From positions 1-64,000 of the forward strand of contig NZ_FRBQ01000011.1 in NCBI RefSeq assembly GCF_900142655.1: a stretch of 64,000 bases of DNA, in the 5' to 3' direction. The stretch comes from Phytopseudomonas punonensis. Its GTDB lineage: Bacteria; Pseudomonadota; Gammaproteobacteria; Pseudomonadales; Pseudomonadaceae. Positions within the stretch are counted from its first letter, which is position 1. Every line of letters begins with the position of its first letter. The notes beneath the pieces were generated by a model, which searched no databases, was not told the DNA's origin, and saw only the letters and a list, made by a program, of their open reading frames with translations. Positions 61,815 through 64,000 of the stretch are shown here, piece by piece. Made by a program: the position numbers and the translations under genes.

Positions 61815-62209
61815 TGCATAGCGGCAGCTGCCTGTGCGGCGTGGTGAAATATCAGATCGACGCGCCTATCAAATCGGCCAACCATTGCCATTGCGGCCAG
61901 TGCCGCAAGAGCCACGGCGCGGCATTCGCCACCTACGGCAACGTGCGCCGCGAGCATTTTCGCTTCACTCAAGGCGAAGAGTCGGTCAGCACCTTCACCT
62001 CATCGCCAGGCGTAGGCCGCACCTTTTGTCAGCACTGTGGCTCAAACTTGCAGTGGTTCGCCGAGCAGCCTTATCCGAAGTGGGTGTCGGTCGCGCTTGG
62101 CACACTGGATACGCCATTGCAAAACCTTGAGCAAAAGCACATCTACACCCGCTCGAAGGCCGATTGGTACTGCCTCAACGACGGTTTACCCGTCGATGAT
62201 CACAACTGA
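61814..62209 (+). CDS. GFA-family zinc-binding protein
   Basis: The 131-residue protein has the GFA cysteine pattern: GSCLCGVVKY, NHCHCGQCRKSHGAAFATY and RTFCQHCGSNLQW. The family was named for glutathione-dependent formaldehyde activation but most members are uncharacterised. It overlaps the MoxR gene by 1 nt and ends 10 nt before the VWA gene, so it sits inside the MoxR-VWA operon, which is unusual to me. Confidence 0.88.
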   Translation: MHSGSCLCGVVKYQIDAPIKSANHCHCGQCRKSHGAAFATYGNVRREHFRFTQGEESVSTFTSSPGVGRTFCQHCGSNLQWFAEQPYPKWVSVALGTLDTPLQNLEQKHIYTRSKADWYCLNDGLPVDDHN

Positions 62210-62218
62210 GGGGGCGCC

Positions 62219-63397
62219 ATGCTGCTCAACCTGTTCAACGAAATGCGCGCGGCCAAGGTGCCGGTGTCCCTGCGCGAACTGCTCGACCTGATCGATGCGC
62301 TCAAGCACAAGGTCGTGTTTGCCGACATGGACGAGTTCTATTACCTGGCTCGCGCCATTCTGGTGAAGGACGAGCGTCATTTCGACAAGTTCGACCGTGC
62401 CTTCTCCGCCTACTTCGATGGTTTGCAGAACCTCGACCAGCACCTCGAAGCGCTGATCCCCGAGGAATGGCTGCGCAAGGAATTCGAGCGTTCGCTGACC
62501 GACGAGGAACGCGCGCAAATCCAGTCCCTTGGCGGCCTCGACAAACTGATCGAGGAGTTCAAGAAACGCCTGGAAGAACAGAAGGAACGCCACGCCGGCG
62601 GCAACAAGTGGATCGGCACCGGCGGCACCAGCCCGTTCGGATCGGGCGGTTACAACCCGGAGGGCATCCGCGTTGGCGATGCCGGCAAGCGCCAAGGCAA
62701 AGCGGTCAAGGTGTGGGATCAGCGCGAGTACAAGAACCTCGACGACTCGGTGGAGATCGGCACGCGCAATATCAAGGTGGCCCTGCGCCGCCTGCGCAAG
62801 TTCGCCCGCCAGGGCGCCCAGGACGAACTGGACCTCGATGGCACCATCGACCACACCGCCCGTGACGGCGGCCTTTTGAACATCCAGATGCGCCCGGAGC
62901 GTCGCAACACGGTCAAGCTGCTCCTGCTGTTCGATATCGGCGGCTCCATGGACGCCCACGTCAAGGTCTGCGAGGAGCTGTTCTCGGCCTGCCGTACCGA
63001 GTTCAAGCACATGGAGTATTTCTACTTCCATAACTGCGTGTACGAATCGGTATGGAAGAACAACCTGCGCCGCAATGCCGAACGCATGTCCACCCACGAC
63101 CTGCTGCACAAGTACGGCGCCGACTACAAGGTGGTGTTTATCGGCGACGCGGCCATGGCTCCCTACGAGATCACCCAGCCGGGTGGCAGCGTCGAGCACT
63201 GGAACGAGGAAGCGGGTTACCTGTGGATTCGCCGCTTCATAGAAACCTACAAGAAGCTTATCTGGATCAACCCCTACCCGCGGGAAGCCTGGGACTACAC
63301 CACGTCGACCGGCATCATTCGCGAGTTGATCAACGACCAGATGTTCCCGCTTACTCTGCAGGGGCTGGAAGACGGGATGCGCTTTCTGGCCAGGTAG
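62219..63397 (+). CDS. VWA (CoxE-like) domain protein
   Basis: The 392-residue protein has a helical N-terminal domain (about 1-130) and a C-terminal von Willebrand A domain starting LLLLFDIGGSMDAHVKVCEELF. The metal site reads DxGxS (D239, S243) in place of DxSxS, as in the CoxE-like group that partners MoxR. The GAGGGGG site precedes the ATG. The pair probably forms a AAA-VWA chaperone; the client protein is unknown. Confidence 0.9.
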   Translation: MLLNLFNEMRAAKVPVSLRELLDLIDALKHKVVFADMDEFYYLARAILVKDERHFDKFDRAFSAYFDGLQNLDQHLEALIPEEWLRKEFERSLTDEERAQIQSLGGLDKLIEEFKKRLEEQKERHAGGNKWIGTGGTSPFGSGGYNPEGIRVGDAGKRQGKAVKVWDQREYKNLDDSVEIGTRNIKVALRRLRKFARQGAQDELDLDGTIDHTARDGGLLNIQMRPERRNTVKLLLLFDIGGSMDAHVKVCEELFSACRTEFKHMEYFYFHNCVYESVWKNNLRRNAERMSTHDLLHKYGADYKVVFIGDAAMAPYEITQPGGSVEHWNEEAGYLWIRRFIETYKKLIWINPYPREAWDYTTSTGIIRELINDQMFPLTLQGLEDGMRFLAR

Positions 63398-63406
63398 CTG
63401 CAACCT

Positions 63407-63474
63407 GTAGCCCGGGTCGAGCGCAGCGACACCCGGGAAAGGCTCTGGGTATCGCTTCGCTCAACCCAGGCTAC
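63407..63474. repeat. BIME: third copy of the GTAGCCCGGGT-type repeat pair
   Basis: Unit one (63407-63437) runs GTAGCCCGGGTCGAGCGCAG to CACCCGGG; unit two (63444-63474) runs TCTGGGTATCGCTTCGCTCA to ACCCAGGCTAC. The first unit differs from the one at 4836-4866 at two positions. The order of the two units is reversed relative to the copies at 4785 and 15251. It lies after the VWA stop. Confidence 0.85.
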
Positions 63475-63483
63475 GCAACCACT

Positions 63484-64000
63484 TCAACGCATGCGCGGCG
63501 TCTGTCGCTCTGGCGCAACGCGGCGCTGACGACGGCCAAATGGCAAAGCCAGCAACAGCAGGATGCTTTCCACTACCCAGGCGATAAACAGCGCGCAGGC
63601 GATACCCCAGGCGATCGCCTCCGGCGCCAGCAGCACCTGATAGCGGTAGGCAGCCCGGGTTTCTGCCAGCAACTGCGCATCGGCAGCGGTTGCCAGGTGC
63701 CAGACCTGGCCATACCAGGGACCTTGCATCGCCAGGGATTCTTTCTCGAGCAACGCAGAGCGCTCGACCAGCAGGCCGACGCTGCGCGCATCGCTCTGCA
63801 TTACCGGATCGCTGCTATTGCGATAGTGGCCGACCAGGCGCTGCAGGTTACCGTCGAAGAAGCGCCGGGCAGTATCACGAAAGCCGCTCAGACTCTGTTC
63901 GGACTCAAGACGGTGGGCTTCGACGCGCTTGGCGTAATCATCGATGAAGCCGGGCACCTGAACGCCCAGCAGCAGGCCAAGAGCAAACAACGCCAGACGC
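63484..64000 (-). CDS. DUF2937 membrane protein, N-terminus cut by the window edge
   Basis: About 171 residues are visible; the frame stays open to the window edge (RLALFALGLLLGVQVPGFIDDYAKRVEAHR), so the true start lies outside. The visible part has the rest of an N-terminal helix, a helical periplasmic region (FDGNLQRLVGHYR...WYGQVWHLATAADAQLLAET) and a second membrane helix (AIAWGIACALFIAWVVESILLLLALPF) with a basic tail. This fits DUF2937. Function unknown. Confidence 0.8.
   Translation of the reverse strand, partial: RLALFALGLLLGVQVPGFIDDYAKRVEAHRLESEQSLSGFRDTARRFFDGNLQRLVGHYRNSSDPVMQSDARSVGLLVERSALLEKESLAMQGPWYGQVWHLATAADAQLLAETRAAYRYQVLLAPEAIAWGIACALFIAWVVESILLLLALPFGRRQRRVAPERQTPRMR

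Noticed and set aside
62186..63403. 405-codon minus-strand frame opposite the VWA gene
   Set aside because: It mirrors the codon bias of the real plus-strand gene, which has clear VWA motifs and a ribosome binding site.
1..64000. CRISPR array, prophage, toxin-antitoxin or defence island
   Set aside because: No regularly spaced direct repeats, phage structural genes, or recognisable toxin or defence domains were seen.

Overview
The window is a stretch of a GC-rich gammaproteobacterial chromosome. Gene content, order and protein sequences point to the genus Pseudomonas in the broad sense; the species cannot be fixed from this window alone. The strongest evidence is the gene order of the late flagellar and chemotaxis cluster, the hptB-hsbR-hsbA set, a PcaR-type regulator with its operator, and REP/BIME repeats of the Pseudomonas kind.

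Left edge (1-5.9 kb): the 3' end of an IS3-family transposase, ihfB away from its usual partner rpsA, a UPF0270 (YheU) gene, a Pseudomonas hypothetical, a CynX/NimT-like MFS transporter, an SDR oxidoreductase, and pcaR with a perfect inverted-repeat operator just upstream. Two BIME repeats sit between these genes.

Cytochrome c maturation (5.9-13.2 kb, minus strand): ccmA-B-C-D-E-F-G-H-I form one operon in which nearly all neighbours overlap by about 4 nt. A small lipoprotein gene overlaps ccmI and is followed by a hairpin. Divergent from ccmA lies a FliK-like gene plus an FlhB C-domain gene (FhlB type).

Flagella and chemotaxis (15.4-45.9 kb, minus strand; read right to left): fliE-F-G-H-I-J, hsbA-hsbR-hptB, fliK, fliL-M-N-O-P-Q-R-flhB, flhA-flhF-fleN-fliA, cheY-cheZ-cheA-cheB-motC-motD-parC-parP-cheW and a DUF2802 gene. 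These encode the basal body and MS ring, the C ring, the export ATPase and gate, polar placement and number control (FlhF, FleN), the flagellar sigma factor, the chemotaxis signalling core, a second stator and the ParC/ParP array-positioning proteins. Four good RpoN (-24/-12) promoters lie upstream of fliE, fliK, fliL and flhA, as expected for the FleQ/RpoN hierarchy. A periplasmic Cu/Zn superoxide dismutase gene is set into the cluster on the opposite strand between flhB and flhA.

Right part (46-64 kb): comEA, a GH17 membrane glucan enzyme, a small membrane protein, a secreted alpha/beta-hydrolase overlapping mlaA (vacJ), a pirin, a DTW-domain tRNA modification enzyme, a PAS-containing aerotaxis receptor with a 42-residue gene beyond it, a TonB-dependent receptor, an EamA transporter, cysK, a DUF748 protein, a MoxR ATPase / GFA protein / VWA protein operon, a BIME, and a truncated DUF2937 gene at the edge.

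No CRISPR array, rRNA, convincing tRNA, prophage or defence island is visible. Most of the window is conserved core genome. I did not find a clearly new system. The most interesting items are the CheA linker repeats next to parC/parP, the FliK/FhlB pair divergent from ccmA, the MoxR-GFA-VWA operon, and several starts where the ribosome binding site favours TTG.
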